DNA of 57,760 nucleotides from Lachnospiraceae bacterium UBA938 (lineage in GTDB: Bacteria; Bacillota; Clostridia; Lachnospirales; Lachnospiraceae): assembly GCA_002293475.1 (NCBI GenBank), contig DBDG01000025.1, positions 181 through 57,940 on the forward strand, given 5' to 3'. Below the pieces are notes generated by a model that worked only from the letters and a program-made list of their open reading frames with translations, was not told where the DNA came from and made no database searches. The translations under genes and the position numbers were made by a program. Shown in pieces: positions 8,515 to 18,426 of this stretch (the stretch's first letter is position 1; every line of letters starts with the position of its first letter).

Positions 8515-9912
8515 ATGAAAAGGAAAGAAGCAGTAAAAAGAATCTTTGTTTTAGGATTGAGCATGATGAGCTTGGTTTTGCAGACCGGCGTCTATGCTTA
8601 TTCATGGTTTCATTATTATTATCCGGTAGTAAATAATAATAATATGGGAATCAAGCTGTATGCAAACGGCCATTATGTAATCTTACTGATTTATTTTGCC
8701 TTACTGTGCGTTTTTTCCAATACGTACGGCAGTTTAAAGATCGGTTATCTGAAGACCGGAGATGTTTTCTTCTCGCAGATTTTTTCTTTACTAGGTGTGA
8801 ATGTGCTTTCTTATTTCCAGATATCCCTGATGAATAACTGGCTGGTCGAGGTGCCGCCGCTGATCGGTGTGTTTGCTTTGCAGCTATTGATTGCGGCAGT
8901 GTGGGCTTTTATCAGCAATATGACTTATGTAAAGATCTTTCCGCCCCGGAACATCCTGCTGATCTACGGGGAACGGGAGATTGACGACATCCTTGATAAA
9001 TTTGCTTCCCGAAGGGATCGGTACCGGATTTCTAAATGTATGAATATTGATGCGGGTCTGGGTGCGATATGCCAGGAAATAACCGGATCCTATGGCGCGG
9101 TAGTGCTCTGGGATATTCCCACTGAAGACCGGAATAAATTGATGAAATTCTGCTACAGTAAGTCTATCAGGGTATATTTTATGCCTAAAATACCTGATGT
9201 ACTGGTTAAAGGTTCTGATCAGGTGCATTTATTTGATACGCCGATGTTTTTAACCCGAGAGCATGCCCTGACGGTCGAGCAGCGCCTGATAAAGCGGATT
9301 ATGGATCTGATCCTTTCCCTGTTGTTGCTGATAGTCACTGCGCCGATTATGATCATAACAGCATTTGTAATTAAATGCTATGACAGGGGGCCGGCCTTGT
9401 TTAAGCAGGTGCGCTGCACCGCGGCCGGAAAGCAGTTTATGATATTAAAGTTCCGTAGCATGCGCGTAGATGCGGAAAAAGACGGGGTGGCCCGGCTGGC
9501 GTCCTTGCATGACGACCGGGTGACACCGGTCGGCCGGTTCATCCGGTCGGTAAGGATTGATGAGTTGCCACAGCTGTTCAACATCCTCAAGGGTGAGATG
9601 TCCTTTATCGGCCCGCGGCCGGAACGGCCGGAGATTATCGAACAGTATCTGGTGGAAATGCCGGAGTTTGCCTTCCGAATGAAGATGAAGGCCGGACTCG
9701 CGGGTTATGCGCAAGTTTATGGCAAGTATAACACCACCCCTTATGATAAACTAAAGCTGGATCTGACCTATATTGAAAATTATACGGTCTGGCTGGATAT
9801 GAAGCTGATGCTCCTGACCCTTAAGATCCTTTTTAAGCCAGAAAGTGCGGAAGGTATTGAAGAAAACCAGATTACCGCCGTTAAGATGAGGGATAAAAAA
9901 AGCGATGAGTAA
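8515..9912 (+). CDS. undecaprenyl-phosphate sugar phosphotransferase (priming enzyme)
   Basis: The enzyme starts the repeat unit by moving a sugar-1-phosphate from a UDP-sugar to undecaprenyl phosphate. The 465 residues contain an N-terminal set of about four membrane helices, a central nucleotide-fold region (from ILLIYGEREIDD), a fifth membrane segment near residue 260-290, and the catalytic bacterial sugar transferase domain. The last shows KRIMDLILS, LKFRSMRVDAE, RIDELPQLFNIL and SFIGPRPERPE. This layout is the WcaJ/WbaP-like class. Its final eight bases overlap the Wzz-like gene. Confidence 0.92.
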   Translation: MKRKEAVKRIFVLGLSMMSLVLQTGVYAYSWFHYYYPVVNNNNMGIKLYANGHYVILLIYFALLCVFSNTYGSLKIGYLKTGDVFFSQIFSLLGVNVLSYFQISLMNNWLVEVPPLIGVFALQLLIAAVWAFISNMTYVKIFPPRNILLIYGEREIDDILDKFASRRDRYRISKCMNIDAGLGAICQEITGSYGAVVLWDIPTEDRNKLMKFCYSKSIRVYFMPKIPDVLVKGSDQVHLFDTPMFLTREHALTVEQRLIKRIMDLILSLLLLIVTAPIMIITAFVIKCYDRGPALFKQVRCTAAGKQFMILKFRSMRVDAEKDGVARLASLHDDRVTPVGRFIRSVRIDELPQLFNILKGEMSFIGPRPERPEIIEQYLVEMPEFAFRMKMKAGLAGYAQVYGKYNTTPYDKLKLDLTYIENYTVWLDMKLMLLTLKILFKPESAEGIEENQITAVKMRDKKSDE

Positions 9913-11131
9913 CGGACTGAAAGAGATAAACAGCGGCACTAAAAAGAACGGCGAATATCACGAAGCATTTATGCAGGAGGGCATGGATATTAAGAAGTTT
10001 GCCCTGTGCCTTCATAAAAAACTGGGAGCTATTCTGCTGATTACCGCCTTAGGGGCTTTTATTTGCGGCGGTGTCTATATCATGGTACGGGAATTGGTCA
10101 TGGAAACCACTTGGCAGGCTCAGTCGAAGTTTTATCTGCAATTTGTCAATCGCGCTAATGCCGAGCAGTCTTATAACGGCTATACCTGGAATGATCTGCT
10201 GCATGGGGATCCCGTGATGGATAAGATTATGGAGGCGATGGAGCGTAACCGTCCTTCCAACTTGGCGGGAACAGATGATACAACTTTTCGCAAGATGGTT
10301 GAAGATGCCTTGGAAGCCAAGATCCTGTCCGATTCGCGTCTGCTTACCGTGTTTGCTACCGGCAGCAGCGAGGAATGGACAGCCCTGGTTCAGAGTGCGG
10401 CCGAAGAAGGCCTGCTGCGTTTTGGAGAGGAGCAGGAAGAGATTATTTCCATGGAAATTAACAACAGTATTCCGCCGGAAGTCGTGGTATGGAGCGACCG
10501 TACCGCCCAGGCGGTGATCGGCGGCGGCGTATTTTTCTTTGTTGTCTCCTTGTTTGCTTGGATATTTGCTTATATACTTGATGATTCGCTTTATGTCATT
10601 GCCGATGCGGAAAAGCGATACCCGTTTCCGCTGCTGGGGCTGCTAATTAAAAATAGTGATGGCGAAGATAGACAGCCCTATGCCGATGAACTGGCAGAAA
10701 ATACAGCTTACCTGCTGAAGGACGAACAGCGGCTGCTGTTTCTGTCACCGGATGATCTGTCGTTTATCAATAGCGGGGACGGCAGTCCGCAAAAGGAAGG
10801 CAGTACCGAAAAAGGCGATGGTACAGGGAAAAAAGATGGTTTGGGGAGAAGCGTTCTGGCTGATAAGGTAAGATTAATCTTTGATAATATTATGGAGAAT
10901 AAAGCACTGAAGCCTATGTGGATTACTTCTACGCTGCAATCTGATCCTACCGTCAACTCGATAGGGTTGATATTGCGGGAAGTGGACGGAGTGATTCTTG
11001 CAGTGCCGTTTGGTAAAAGGAATGGAAAACAAATCGACAGAACGATCAGCTTTCTTAAGAATCAGGATTGCCGTATCTTAGGAATAGTAATTATTGAAGG
11101 CAATGAAAAGTTCTGGAAAAGATATTATTGA
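9905..11131 (+). CDS. Wzz/YveK-like chain-length protein with degenerate tyrosine-kinase-like tail
   Basis: The 408 residues have a short cytoplasmic N-terminus, a membrane helix at about residues 37-60, an extracytoplasmic domain, a second helix near 203-225, and a long cytoplasmic C-terminus. This is the chain-length determinant plan of Gram-positive capsule loci. The C-terminal part resembles the end of a CpsD/CapB-type BY-kinase (VDGVILAVPFGK and CRILGIVIIEGN), but no Walker A glycine loop and no terminal tyrosine cluster is seen, although the final residues are KRYY. A Gly/Lys/Asp-rich linker lies at about residues 297-320. It probably controls polymer length or export, and the kinase-like part is likely inactive. 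Confidence 0.78.
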   Translation: MSNGLKEINSGTKKNGEYHEAFMQEGMDIKKFALCLHKKLGAILLITALGAFICGGVYIMVRELVMETTWQAQSKFYLQFVNRANAEQSYNGYTWNDLLHGDPVMDKIMEAMERNRPSNLAGTDDTTFRKMVEDALEAKILSDSRLLTVFATGSSEEWTALVQSAAEEGLLRFGEEQEEIISMEINNSIPPEVVVWSDRTAQAVIGGGVFFFVVSLFAWIFAYILDDSLYVIADAEKRYPFPLLGLLIKNSDGEDRQPYADELAENTAYLLKDEQRLLFLSPDDLSFINSGDGSPQKEGSTEKGDGTGKKDGLGRSVLADKVRLIFDNIMENKALKPMWITSTLQSDPTVNSIGLILREVDGVILAVPFGKRNGKQIDRTISFLKNQDCRILGIVIIEGNEKFWKRYY

Positions 11132-11171
11132 TACAGATACGCAGGACAACTAAAAATTAAAGGCCTAATAA

Positions 11172-11963
11172 ATGAAACTACAAGTATTAGTAGCAGCCGT
11201 CAATCAGGATGTGCTGAAGCTGGCGGAAAAAATGAATCTGGAAACCGGGGCGGTGATTGCGAATCAGTGCGGAGAGTTTGGATATGAAGAATACTCATAC
11301 CGCGGGAACACGATCAAGGCTTTTTCCTTCCGGGAAAAGGGAGTGGGACTGAACCGCAATAATGCCCTGTTTCGCGCGGAGGGCGACATCTGTCTTTTTT
11401 CGGATGAAGATATTGTCATGCGAACAGGGTATGGCGAGGCCATAATAAAAGAATTTGCCCGTCATCCGGAAGCGGATATGATTCTGTTCAACGTCGAGGT
11501 GGATGAACGGCGCGCTACCTACCGTAACACAGGGTATAAAAGAATCCGGTGGTACAATTATGGCAGGTACCCTACTTACAGTGTTGCCGCTAGGGTGGAA
11601 AAACTGCGTTATGCCAATGTGAGTTTTTCATTGCTATTTGGCGGCGGTGCCAGATACAGTAACGGAGAGGACAGCCTGTTTTTACATGACTGTCTGAAAA
11701 GGGGACTGAAGCTTTATGCGTCGCCGGCGGTAATCGGGGCGGAAACCTATCGTGAATCGACGTGGTTCCAAGGATATAATGACAGATTTTTTGTTGACCG
11801 AGGGGTACTTTATTATTATTTATATGGTATCATGGCCGGTCTTTTTTCTTTACGGTTTTTATGGTCACACCGACGGAAGATGCTGCAGGATATTGCTTTT
11901 AGCAGAGCCTATCAGCTGATGCGCCAAGGAATCAGGGAAGGACGGCGAAAAGGACAGGTATGA
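11172..11963 (+). CDS. GT2-like glycosyltransferase
   Basis: This 263-residue protein has the GT-A core of family 2, although the usual N-terminal VPVYN motif is replaced by LQVLVAAVNQ. It shows GLNRNNALFRAEGD and the acidic motif FSDEDI where other members have the DxD. A hydrophobic stretch near residues 215-235 suggests membrane contact. It lies 40 bases after the Wzz-like gene and overlaps the polymerase gene by 4 bases (ATGA), so translation is coupled. The substrate is unknown. Confidence 0.72.
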   Translation: MKLQVLVAAVNQDVLKLAEKMNLETGAVIANQCGEFGYEEYSYRGNTIKAFSFREKGVGLNRNNALFRAEGDICLFSDEDIVMRTGYGEAIIKEFARHPEADMILFNVEVDERRATYRNTGYKRIRWYNYGRYPTYSVAARVEKLRYANVSFSLLFGGGARYSNGEDSLFLHDCLKRGLKLYASPAVIGAETYRESTWFQGYNDRFFVDRGVLYYYLYGIMAGLFSLRFLWSHRRKMLQDIAFSRAYQLMRQGIREGRRKGQV

Positions 11964-13090
11964 TTATATATCTATTAGTTACGCTAACAGTGGTTGCCCT
12001 AGCAGCTTTAATAAAAAAACCGACCGCAGCGCCAGTCCTTGTTTTGGCCGGTCATGACCGAAGGCAGATAACCCGGCAGCAGATGCTGAACAGTGCGGCT
12101 CTCTCTGCCGTGGTCACCATCCTTTTTGGAGTCGCGGCCTGTCGACTCAATGTAGGGAACGACTATGCCAAATACGTGGAATTTATGCATCTGGTGGTGA
12201 GTGATTCCTATGTACCTACCGAGGTGGGCTTTAACTGGCTGGTGCGGATCCTTTACGGTATCAGCGGATTTGAAAATTATCTTCTGGTCTTTGCTTTTTT
12301 TGCTCTTGCTACGATCGTCATCTTTATCGGTGCCATCTATAAACAAAGCACCAGTTTCATCTTTAGTTTTTTCCTGTTTATGGCATTTGCGTATTATTTC
12401 CAGTCTTTCAGCACAGTGCGTTATTATCTGGCGGTAGCCGTGGCTTTATATTCGATTCCCTATGTATTGCGGAGAGAATGGGTAAAATTCCTGTTGCTTA
12501 TCTTATTGGGAGCAACTTTTCACAAATCGCTGCTCGTCGTGATCCCGCTATACTTTCTGGCTTCCCTTAAATGGAAAAAGTGGACCGTGCTTCCGGTCAC
12601 GCTTGTGTGCGTCAGCTTTTTCTTTTTTCAGGAGTTTTACTTAAGGGTGCTGGTTTTCTTATACCCCACTTATGAAAACACTGATTATCTGGACGGCGGG
12701 ACCAGCTATGTCAATATTTTGCGCTGTGCCGCGGTTTTGGTGTTGTCACTTCTGTATTACCGCCAGACGATACAGGATAATCCCCGTAACCGTTTTTACT
12801 TTTATTGTAATGCCGGGGCGCTTATCCTATATACTTGCTGCTCCTTTATTCCGGTCATATCGCGGATCGGTTATTATCTTACCGTCACGCATATCTTTTT
12901 CCTTCCGGTGCTGGCAGGCGGCATCCGCGACAGTAAACTGAAGCGTCTCTTTACGTGGGGGATCGTGGCGGCAGGCATCCTATACTTTGCCATGTATATG
13001 CTGCGGGCAGGCGAAGACGGAGTGAGGATACTGCCATACCAGACTTTTTTGTTTCATGATATGCCGCCGATATTGTCGGATGTCAATTAA
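11960..13090 (+). CDS. EpsG-type polysaccharide polymerase
   Basis: This is a polytopic membrane protein of 376 residues with about ten hydrophobic segments. It carries the EpsG signature region: LNVGNDYAKYVEFM after the second helix, FSTVRYYLAVAVALY, and ATFHKSLLVVIPLYF. EpsG proteins are thought to polymerise lipid-linked repeat units on the outside of the membrane, the role of Wzy in other loci. It is the only polymerase candidate in this operon and lies with the Wzz-like and priming genes, supporting that role. Confidence 0.85.
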   Translation: MIIYLLVTLTVVALAALIKKPTAAPVLVLAGHDRRQITRQQMLNSAALSAVVTILFGVAACRLNVGNDYAKYVEFMHLVVSDSYVPTEVGFNWLVRILYGISGFENYLLVFAFFALATIVIFIGAIYKQSTSFIFSFFLFMAFAYYFQSFSTVRYYLAVAVALYSIPYVLRREWVKFLLLILLGATFHKSLLVVIPLYFLASLKWKKWTVLPVTLVCVSFFFFQEFYLRVLVFLYPTYENTDYLDGGTSYVNILRCAAVLVLSLLYYRQTIQDNPRNRFYFYCNAGALILYTCCSFIPVISRIGYYLTVTHIFFLPVLAGGIRDSKLKRLFTWGIVAAGILYFAMYMLRAGEDGVRILPYQTFLFHDMPPILSDVN

Positions 13091-13099
13091 GGAGCCCAT

Positions 13100-13921
13100 A
13101 TGAAGCAAGCACCGGTTTTTTCTGTCATCGTAGTCTGCCTTAATCCCGGCAGCAAATTAAAGATTACCCTAGACAGCATAACATCACAGTCTTATGGTGA
13201 TTATGAAGTGATTATTAAGGATGGGATGTCTTCGGACGGGTTTATAGAGGAATGGGAGAGCAACAATCATGATGAGCGGATCAAGATTCATAAGGAAAAG
13301 GACAGCGGCATCTATGACGCGATGAATCAGGCGGTTACCAGGGCACAGGGACGGTTTGTTTATTTTCTTAATTGCGGCGATCTGTTCCGGGATGAAGATG
13401 TCTTGCAAAATATCTATCATGTCATGGAGGATATAAAGGACAATCAGGGCCGGCAGATTATATACGGAGATATCGTCGAAATGCTGACCGGGGAGCAGGT
13501 GGCGTCCAATCCGCGGCTTGACCGTTTTGGCTTATACCGGAACGTGCCTTGCCATCAGGCCTGTTTTTATGAAAGAGAACTGCTGTACCGGCATCCTTTT
13601 ATGTTAAAATACCATGTACGAGCTGATTATGAGCAGTTTTTGTGGTGTGCGATAAAGGAAAGGGCGAATTTGACATATGTAGCGTTGACCGTCGCCTGCT
13701 ATGAAGGAGGCGGATTTTCCGAATCAAAAGCAAACCGCCGCCGGTCTGCTAAAGAGCATAAAGAGATTGTCGGACAATATATGCGCGCGGGGGAGATTCT
13801 CAGATACCAACTTATCCTCGGGCTGACACTGGCACCGCTCCGCAGCAAAATGGCGCAAAGCAAGCGAACTGCCGGATTTTACCATAAAATAAAAAAAATA
13901 ATATATAAAGTTAAAGGATAA
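13100..13921 (+). CDS. GT2 glycosyltransferase (WcaE-like)
   Basis: This 273-residue protein has a family 2 core: FSVIVVCLNPGSKL at the N-terminus, KDGMSSDG, KEKDSGIYDAMNQ and the acidic NCGDLF. The SGIYDAMN segment is typical of a GT2 subgroup common in exopolysaccharide clusters (colanic acid WcaE-like). It is soluble, with a basic tail. It lies 9 bases after the polymerase gene. Confidence 0.85.
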   Translation: MKQAPVFSVIVVCLNPGSKLKITLDSITSQSYGDYEVIIKDGMSSDGFIEEWESNNHDERIKIHKEKDSGIYDAMNQAVTRAQGRFVYFLNCGDLFRDEDVLQNIYHVMEDIKDNQGRQIIYGDIVEMLTGEQVASNPRLDRFGLYRNVPCHQACFYERELLYRHPFMLKYHVRADYEQFLWCAIKERANLTYVALTVACYEGGGFSESKANRRRSAKEHKEIVGQYMRAGEILRYQLILGLTLAPLRSKMAQSKRTAGFYHKIKKIIYKVKG

Positions 13922-13925
13922 AAAA

Positions 13926-15188
13926 GTGAGGATATTATGGCTATGTAACATCATGCTTCCGGCTATCGCAGAGCATCTTAACCGGCCTTTCAGCAATAGG
14001 GAAGGATGGCTGACGGGCATTTATAACCGATTTGCCGAAGAAAAGGAAAGTCAGGTGGAACTGGCGGTCTGCTTTCCGTTTGAAGCAGAGCCGGTCTTCT
14101 CGATCGGTAAGGTAAAGTGTTATGGATTCCGGGAAGACTTAAATAGGCCGGAGCGGTATGATGAGAATCTGGAACGGCAGCTTAAACGAATATTAGATGA
14201 TTTCCGGCCGGATATCGTCCATATCTTCGGAACGGAGTTTCCGCATGCAAGGGCTCTTACCAGAGCATGGGACAGGCCGGATAAGACCTTGGTGGGGATA
14301 CAGGGACTGTGCTGTAAGATTGCCGAGGTCTATACGCAGGGCATACCGAAAAGGGTGGTGGACCGGGTTACTTTCCGGGACTGGCTGAAGCGGGATTCGC
14401 TGCGGCAGCAGCAGGCAAAGTTTTACCTGCGCGCATTGCGCGAAACCGAAGTGATCACTTGGGCCGGCCATATCACCGGACGTACCGGCTTTGACCGTGA
14501 AAGTACGGCAAAGATCAATCCTGATGCGAAATATTACCGGATGAATGAAATCATGAGGGAGGTTTTCTATTCGGACAGGTGGGAGAGGGAACGCTGTGAG
14601 CCGGGCAGTATTTTTGCGGGGCAAGGCGATTATCCGATCAAGGGACTGCATTATATGCTGCAAGCTTTGCCGATGATTTTAGAGAAAAGGCCGGATACCC
14701 GCCTGTATGTGGCGGGGAACAGCATCTTTGATTACCAATCCATAAAGGGACGCCTCAAAATATCTTCTTATGGCAAATATCTATATGGGCTCATAAGGGA
14801 ATACCGGCTGGAGGAGAAGGTGATCATATTAGGCAAGCTGGATGCGGCAGCGATGAAGGCGCGGTTTTTAAGAAGCAGCGTGTTTGTATGCCCTTCTATA
14901 ATTGAGAATTCGCCCAATACGGTGGCGGAAGCGATGTTGCTGGGGGTACCGGTCGTGGCGGCGGCGGTCGGCGGGATACCGGATATGATAACGGATGGCC
15001 GGGAAGGGATTCTTTATGAACCCGGTGACGTTAAGGCGCTGGCAGCGGCAGTGTTGAAAGCATGGGATGAGGAAGTTGCCGGGACGGTATCAGAAGGTGC
15101 CATAGCGCGGGCAGCGGCAGTACATGACCGCGCCACGAATTATGAAAGGCTGATGGAAATATATCATGAAATTAACCTTCCTATCTAA
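13926..15188 (+). CDS. GT4 family glycosyltransferase
   Basis: This retaining, GT-B fold glycosyltransferase has 420 residues. The acceptor-side N-terminus begins RILWLCNIMLP and has DIVHIFGTEFPHA near residue 95-110. The donor-binding C-terminal half shows IIENSPNTVAEAMLLG and VVAAAVGGIPDM with the family 4 E-x7-E arrangement. The start is GTG at 13926, four bases after the previous stop. Its last 23 bases overlap the next GT4 gene. Its sugar specificity cannot be inferred. Confidence 0.86.
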   Translation: MRILWLCNIMLPAIAEHLNRPFSNREGWLTGIYNRFAEEKESQVELAVCFPFEAEPVFSIGKVKCYGFREDLNRPERYDENLERQLKRILDDFRPDIVHIFGTEFPHARALTRAWDRPDKTLVGIQGLCCKIAEVYTQGIPKRVVDRVTFRDWLKRDSLRQQQAKFYLRALRETEVITWAGHITGRTGFDRESTAKINPDAKYYRMNEIMREVFYSDRWERERCEPGSIFAGQGDYPIKGLHYMLQALPMILEKRPDTRLYVAGNSIFDYQSIKGRLKISSYGKYLYGLIREYRLEEKVIILGKLDAAAMKARFLRSSVFVCPSIIENSPNTVAEAMLLGVPVVAAAVGGIPDMITDGREGILYEPGDVKALAAAVLKAWDEEVAGTVSEGAIARAAAVHDRATNYERLMEIYHEINLPI

Positions 15189-16335
15189 CTATATCAATCA
15201 CCATCAGCTGCCTTTTTCCGAGGCTTGCTTTGCGCAGCTTGGGGCAGACTATGCTTTTATCCAGACCAGTCCCATAGAAGCGGAGCGGCTTTCCATGGGC
15301 TGGAGCCGGGCGGGAGAAGACCGTCCCTATGTGCATTGCCTTTATGAAGAGGAAGCATACTGCCGGCGGCTGGTCATGGAAAGCGATGTGTTGCTGGCCG
15401 GCTGGAGTGACCGGGAAGAACTGATCGGGGAACGGCTCCGTGCCGGAAAGCTGACCGTGCGGATCAGCGAGCGGCTTTACCGCGAAGGACAGTGGAAAGC
15501 GGTTTCGCCCCGGGGTCTGTGGCAAAAATACAAAGACCATATCCGCTATCGTAACAGTCCGGTATATATGTTATGCGCGGGAGCTTATGTGCCTTCCGAT
15601 TATCAGCTAATCCGGGCCTATCCGGGCAAGATGTTTCGCTGGGGGTATTTTCCGCCGACGGTACGCCACGGTGCCGAACTCTGGAACGGGAAGGAACAGG
15701 AAACCACGATACAGATCGTATGGGCGGGGCGGTTTATCCCGCTGAAACATCCGGAGTATATGATCCGGCTGGCTCATGATCTGAAACAGGCAGGTTATGA
15801 TTATCATATCCATATGGCCGGGAGCGGGGAGATGGAAGAAAGAATGAAGCAGCTGGCCAAAGACTGGCAGGTGACGGACAGGATGACTTTCCACGGCTAT
15901 TGTCCGCCGGAGCAGGTGCGGAAGATCATGGAGAAAAGCCATATTCATGTCTTTACTAGCAATCATCTGGAGGGCTGGGGAGCCGTAGTGAACGAAGCCA
16001 TGAACAGCGGCTGTGCCGAAGTGGCCAGCGCTCAGGCCGGAGCGGTGCCATGGCTGATCGAAAACGGCGTTAACGGTCTTATATATCATAATGGGGCGTA
16101 TGGCAAGATGCTGGAGGCGGTACGCTTTCTGATTGATCACCCTACGGCAAGGAAAGACATGGGCAGAAATGCCTATCAGACCATTGCCGATACTTGGAAT
16201 GCGGAAAATGCGGCGGCTCGGCTGCTGTATTTTGTAAGGGAATTACAGGAAGGAAGGGTGACACCTGCCGCCGCCGGTCCTTTGAGTATCGCCCCGGTGA
16301 TCCGGCCGGAAAAAGCCAGCGGAGGGAACATATAG
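15166..16335 (+). CDS. GT4 family glycosyltransferase
   Basis: This second GT-B glycosyltransferase has 389 residues. The C-terminal domain shows IVWAGRFIPLKHPEY, FHGYCPPEQVRKIM and SNHLEGWGAVVNEAMNSG, the family 4 donor site. The start ATG lies inside the end of the previous gene (23-base overlap), and the stop TAG shares its last base with the GTG start of the next. The last 30 residues are rich in Ala, Pro and Gly and lie outside the conserved fold. Confidence 0.86.
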   Translation: MKLTFLSNYINHHQLPFSEACFAQLGADYAFIQTSPIEAERLSMGWSRAGEDRPYVHCLYEEEAYCRRLVMESDVLLAGWSDREELIGERLRAGKLTVRISERLYREGQWKAVSPRGLWQKYKDHIRYRNSPVYMLCAGAYVPSDYQLIRAYPGKMFRWGYFPPTVRHGAELWNGKEQETTIQIVWAGRFIPLKHPEYMIRLAHDLKQAGYDYHIHMAGSGEMEERMKQLAKDWQVTDRMTFHGYCPPEQVRKIMEKSHIHVFTSNHLEGWGAVVNEAMNSGCAEVASAQAGAVPWLIENGVNGLIYHNGAYGKMLEAVRFLIDHPTARKDMGRNAYQTIADTWNAENAAARLLYFVRELQEGRVTPAAAGPLSIAPVIRPEKASGGNI

Positions 16336-17336
16336 TGGAAAGCATAACAATAAGCGTGATTGTTCCGGTCTACAATTCCGCCGCCTGGCTGGAACGATGC
16401 ATTACCTCAATCAGGAACCAGACCTATCATGACTTAGAAATAATCATTGTAAATGACGGCTCGGCGGATCAAAGCGGCATAATCGCCGATCGCCTGGCTA
16501 GGGAAGATGGCAGAATCAAGGTGTTTCACAAAGATAACGGCGGTGCTTCCACAGCAAGAAACTTAGGGCTTGAGATGGCTGTCGGCAATTATATCGGCTT
16601 TGTTGACAGTGATGACTATGTTGAACCGGACATGTATGACCGCTTGCTGAAACTGGTCAGGGAAAGAGACCTGCTCATCGCGCAAGCATCCCGGGATGAA
16701 ATCGACGAGGCCGGCAATAAACTGCCGGATGTCTGTCTTCCGCCGGAAAAAGAGCTTGTGACAGGAAGCCGGGACTTTATCAGGGAACTGCTGCTGCACC
16801 GGGGAGATGCTTCTTTTTGTACTAAATTGGTAAAAGCCACTTTGTTTGCGGAAGACCGGTTTCCGGAAGGAGTGCTTAACGAGGATCTGCATTTGCTGAT
16901 AAGGCTGCTGACCCGTGCGGAGCAAGTAGCTATCGTACCGGAGCAGTATTATCATGTCTGTTATCGTTCCGACAGCACTACTAGAAAAAAGAGCAAGGAG
17001 GAATTCTCCCGGGTCTTTCTGGACATCGTGGATAATGCGGATATGATGGAGGCCGTCGTGGCCAGGGATTATCCTGACCTGACGGTGGAAGCCCGTCGTT
17101 TTGCACTGTATCAGAGACTGGAATATCTGCTCCATGTGCCTATTGGCCAGATGAACGGGAAGAATGATTTTTACCGGCAGGTACTCAGCTATATCAGGAA
17201 GCATCTGGGAAGTTGCATCAGGAATCCTTATCTTAGTAAGAAACATAAACTATACCTGATGATTTTTTGTCTGCTACCTAAGAGCGCCAGAAAAATCCAT
17301 GTGCTTTTAAAAGGGCAGGCGCTCCGGCAGATGTGA
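16335..17336 (+). CDS. GT2 family glycosyltransferase
   Basis: This 333-residue family 2 glycosyltransferase begins SITISVIVPVYNSAAWL. It has VNDGSADQSG, KDNGGASTARNLGLE and FVDSDDYVEPD (the DxD region), which mark the EpsJ/WfgS-like group. The start is GTG at 16335, preceded by GGAGGG. A longer frame from 16194 would read through the end of the previous gene and is rejected. It is the last gene before pseB, with 69 bases between them. Confidence 0.87.
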   Translation: MESITISVIVPVYNSAAWLERCITSIRNQTYHDLEIIIVNDGSADQSGIIADRLAREDGRIKVFHKDNGGASTARNLGLEMAVGNYIGFVDSDDYVEPDMYDRLLKLVRERDLLIAQASRDEIDEAGNKLPDVCLPPEKELVTGSRDFIRELLLHRGDASFCTKLVKATLFAEDRFPEGVLNEDLHLLIRLLTRAEQVAIVPEQYYHVCYRSDSTTRKKSKEEFSRVFLDIVDNADMMEAVVARDYPDLTVEARRFALYQRLEYLLHVPIGQMNGKNDFYRQVLSYIRKHLGSCIRNPYLSKKHKLYLMIFCLLPKSARKIHVLLKGQALRQM

Positions 17337-17405
17337 AATTTGCATTGTCAGTTCCTGTGTGCTATAATTTATACGACTTTGCCATTCTATATTGGGAGGA
17401 AAAAC

Positions 17406-18404
17406 ATGCTTACTGATAAAACGATATTAATTACCGGCGGAACCGGGTCATTTGGGAAATGCTTTACCAGATATATCCTGGCTCATTATAATCCGAAGAA
17501 GATTATCATATATTCCCGTGACGAATATAAACAGTTCGTCATGTCGGGTGAGTTCCGCGAACATGCCGATAAGATGCGGTTTTTTATCGGTGATGTCAGG
17601 GACAGGGAGCGTCTGGTAAGAGCTTTTGAAGGAGTGGATTACGTTGTCCATGCCGCCGCCCTGAAACAGGTTCCTTCATGTGAATATAACCCCAATGAGG
17701 CCATAAAGACTAACATCCACGGAGCCCAGAATGTGATTGATGCCGCCTTGGATACAGCGGTCAAAAAGGTAGTGGCACTGTCTACGGATAAGGCGGTTAA
17801 TCCGGTTAACCTGTATGGCGGGACAAAACTAGTATCGGACAAGCTGTTTATTGCGGCCAATGCTTACGCCGGTGCCAAGGATATCAATTTTTCCATCGTA
17901 AGATATGGCAATGTCGCAGGAAGCCGGGGTTCTATTATTCCGATTTACCATCGCCTAGCGGCGGAGGGACGTAACGAGCTGCCGGTTACCGATGTCCGGA
18001 TGACGCGGTTCTGGATCAGCCTGAACCAAGGCGTGGAGCTGGTGATCAAGGCTTTGGAAGAAGCAACGGGAGGCGAGACCTTTATCAGCAAGATTCCTTC
18101 CTTTAAGATAACTGACCTAGCAGAAGCCATGCTGCCCGGCTGCCAGATCTGTCCGGTGGGCATCAGGCCCGGCGAAAAGCTTCATGAGATCATGGTGACG
18201 GTCGAGGATTCCGTGACAACTTATGAGTATGACAAGCATTTTATTGTTTATCCGCAGGTTGTCTGGAATGAAAAGCAGCAGATCAATACTTCCGGCAAGA
18301 AGGTAGCGGACGGATTTTCCTACAGTTCGGATAACAATGCGGACTGGCTTTCGGTAGAGAGAATCCGCGAACTGATTAGTACTCTGGAGTTTGAAGGAAA
18401 TTGA
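17406..18404 (+). CDS. pseB: UDP-N-acetylglucosamine 4,6-dehydratase (inverting), first step of pseudaminic acid synthesis
   Basis: This 332-residue short-chain dehydrogenase of the FlaA1/CapE/PseB group makes the 4-keto-6-deoxy-L-arabino sugar from UDP-GlcNAc. It shows LITGGTGSFGKCF, RDEYKQF, VVHAAALKQVPSCEYNP, LSTDKAVNPVNLYGGTK (catalytic Tyr-x3-Lys) and RYGNVAGSRGS. The 17406 start has GGGAGG just upstream; an ATG at 17340 adds 22 unconserved residues. PseB and the staphylococcal CapE are close relatives. pseC, F, I and G further right favour PseB. It is followed by a strong terminator, and pseC lies 15.7 kb away, beyond the inserted block. Confidence 0.88.
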   Translation: MLTDKTILITGGTGSFGKCFTRYILAHYNPKKIIIYSRDEYKQFVMSGEFREHADKMRFFIGDVRDRERLVRAFEGVDYVVHAAALKQVPSCEYNPNEAIKTNIHGAQNVIDAALDTAVKKVVALSTDKAVNPVNLYGGTKLVSDKLFIAANAYAGAKDINFSIVRYGNVAGSRGSIIPIYHRLAAEGRNELPVTDVRMTRFWISLNQGVELVIKALEEATGGETFISKIPSFKITDLAEAMLPGCQICPVGIRPGEKLHEIMVTVEDSVTTYEYDKHFIVYPQVVWNEKQQINTSGKKVADGFSYSSDNNADWLSVERIRELISTLEFEGN

Positions 18405-18426
18405 GTGATTCTAATAAAACTATCGG

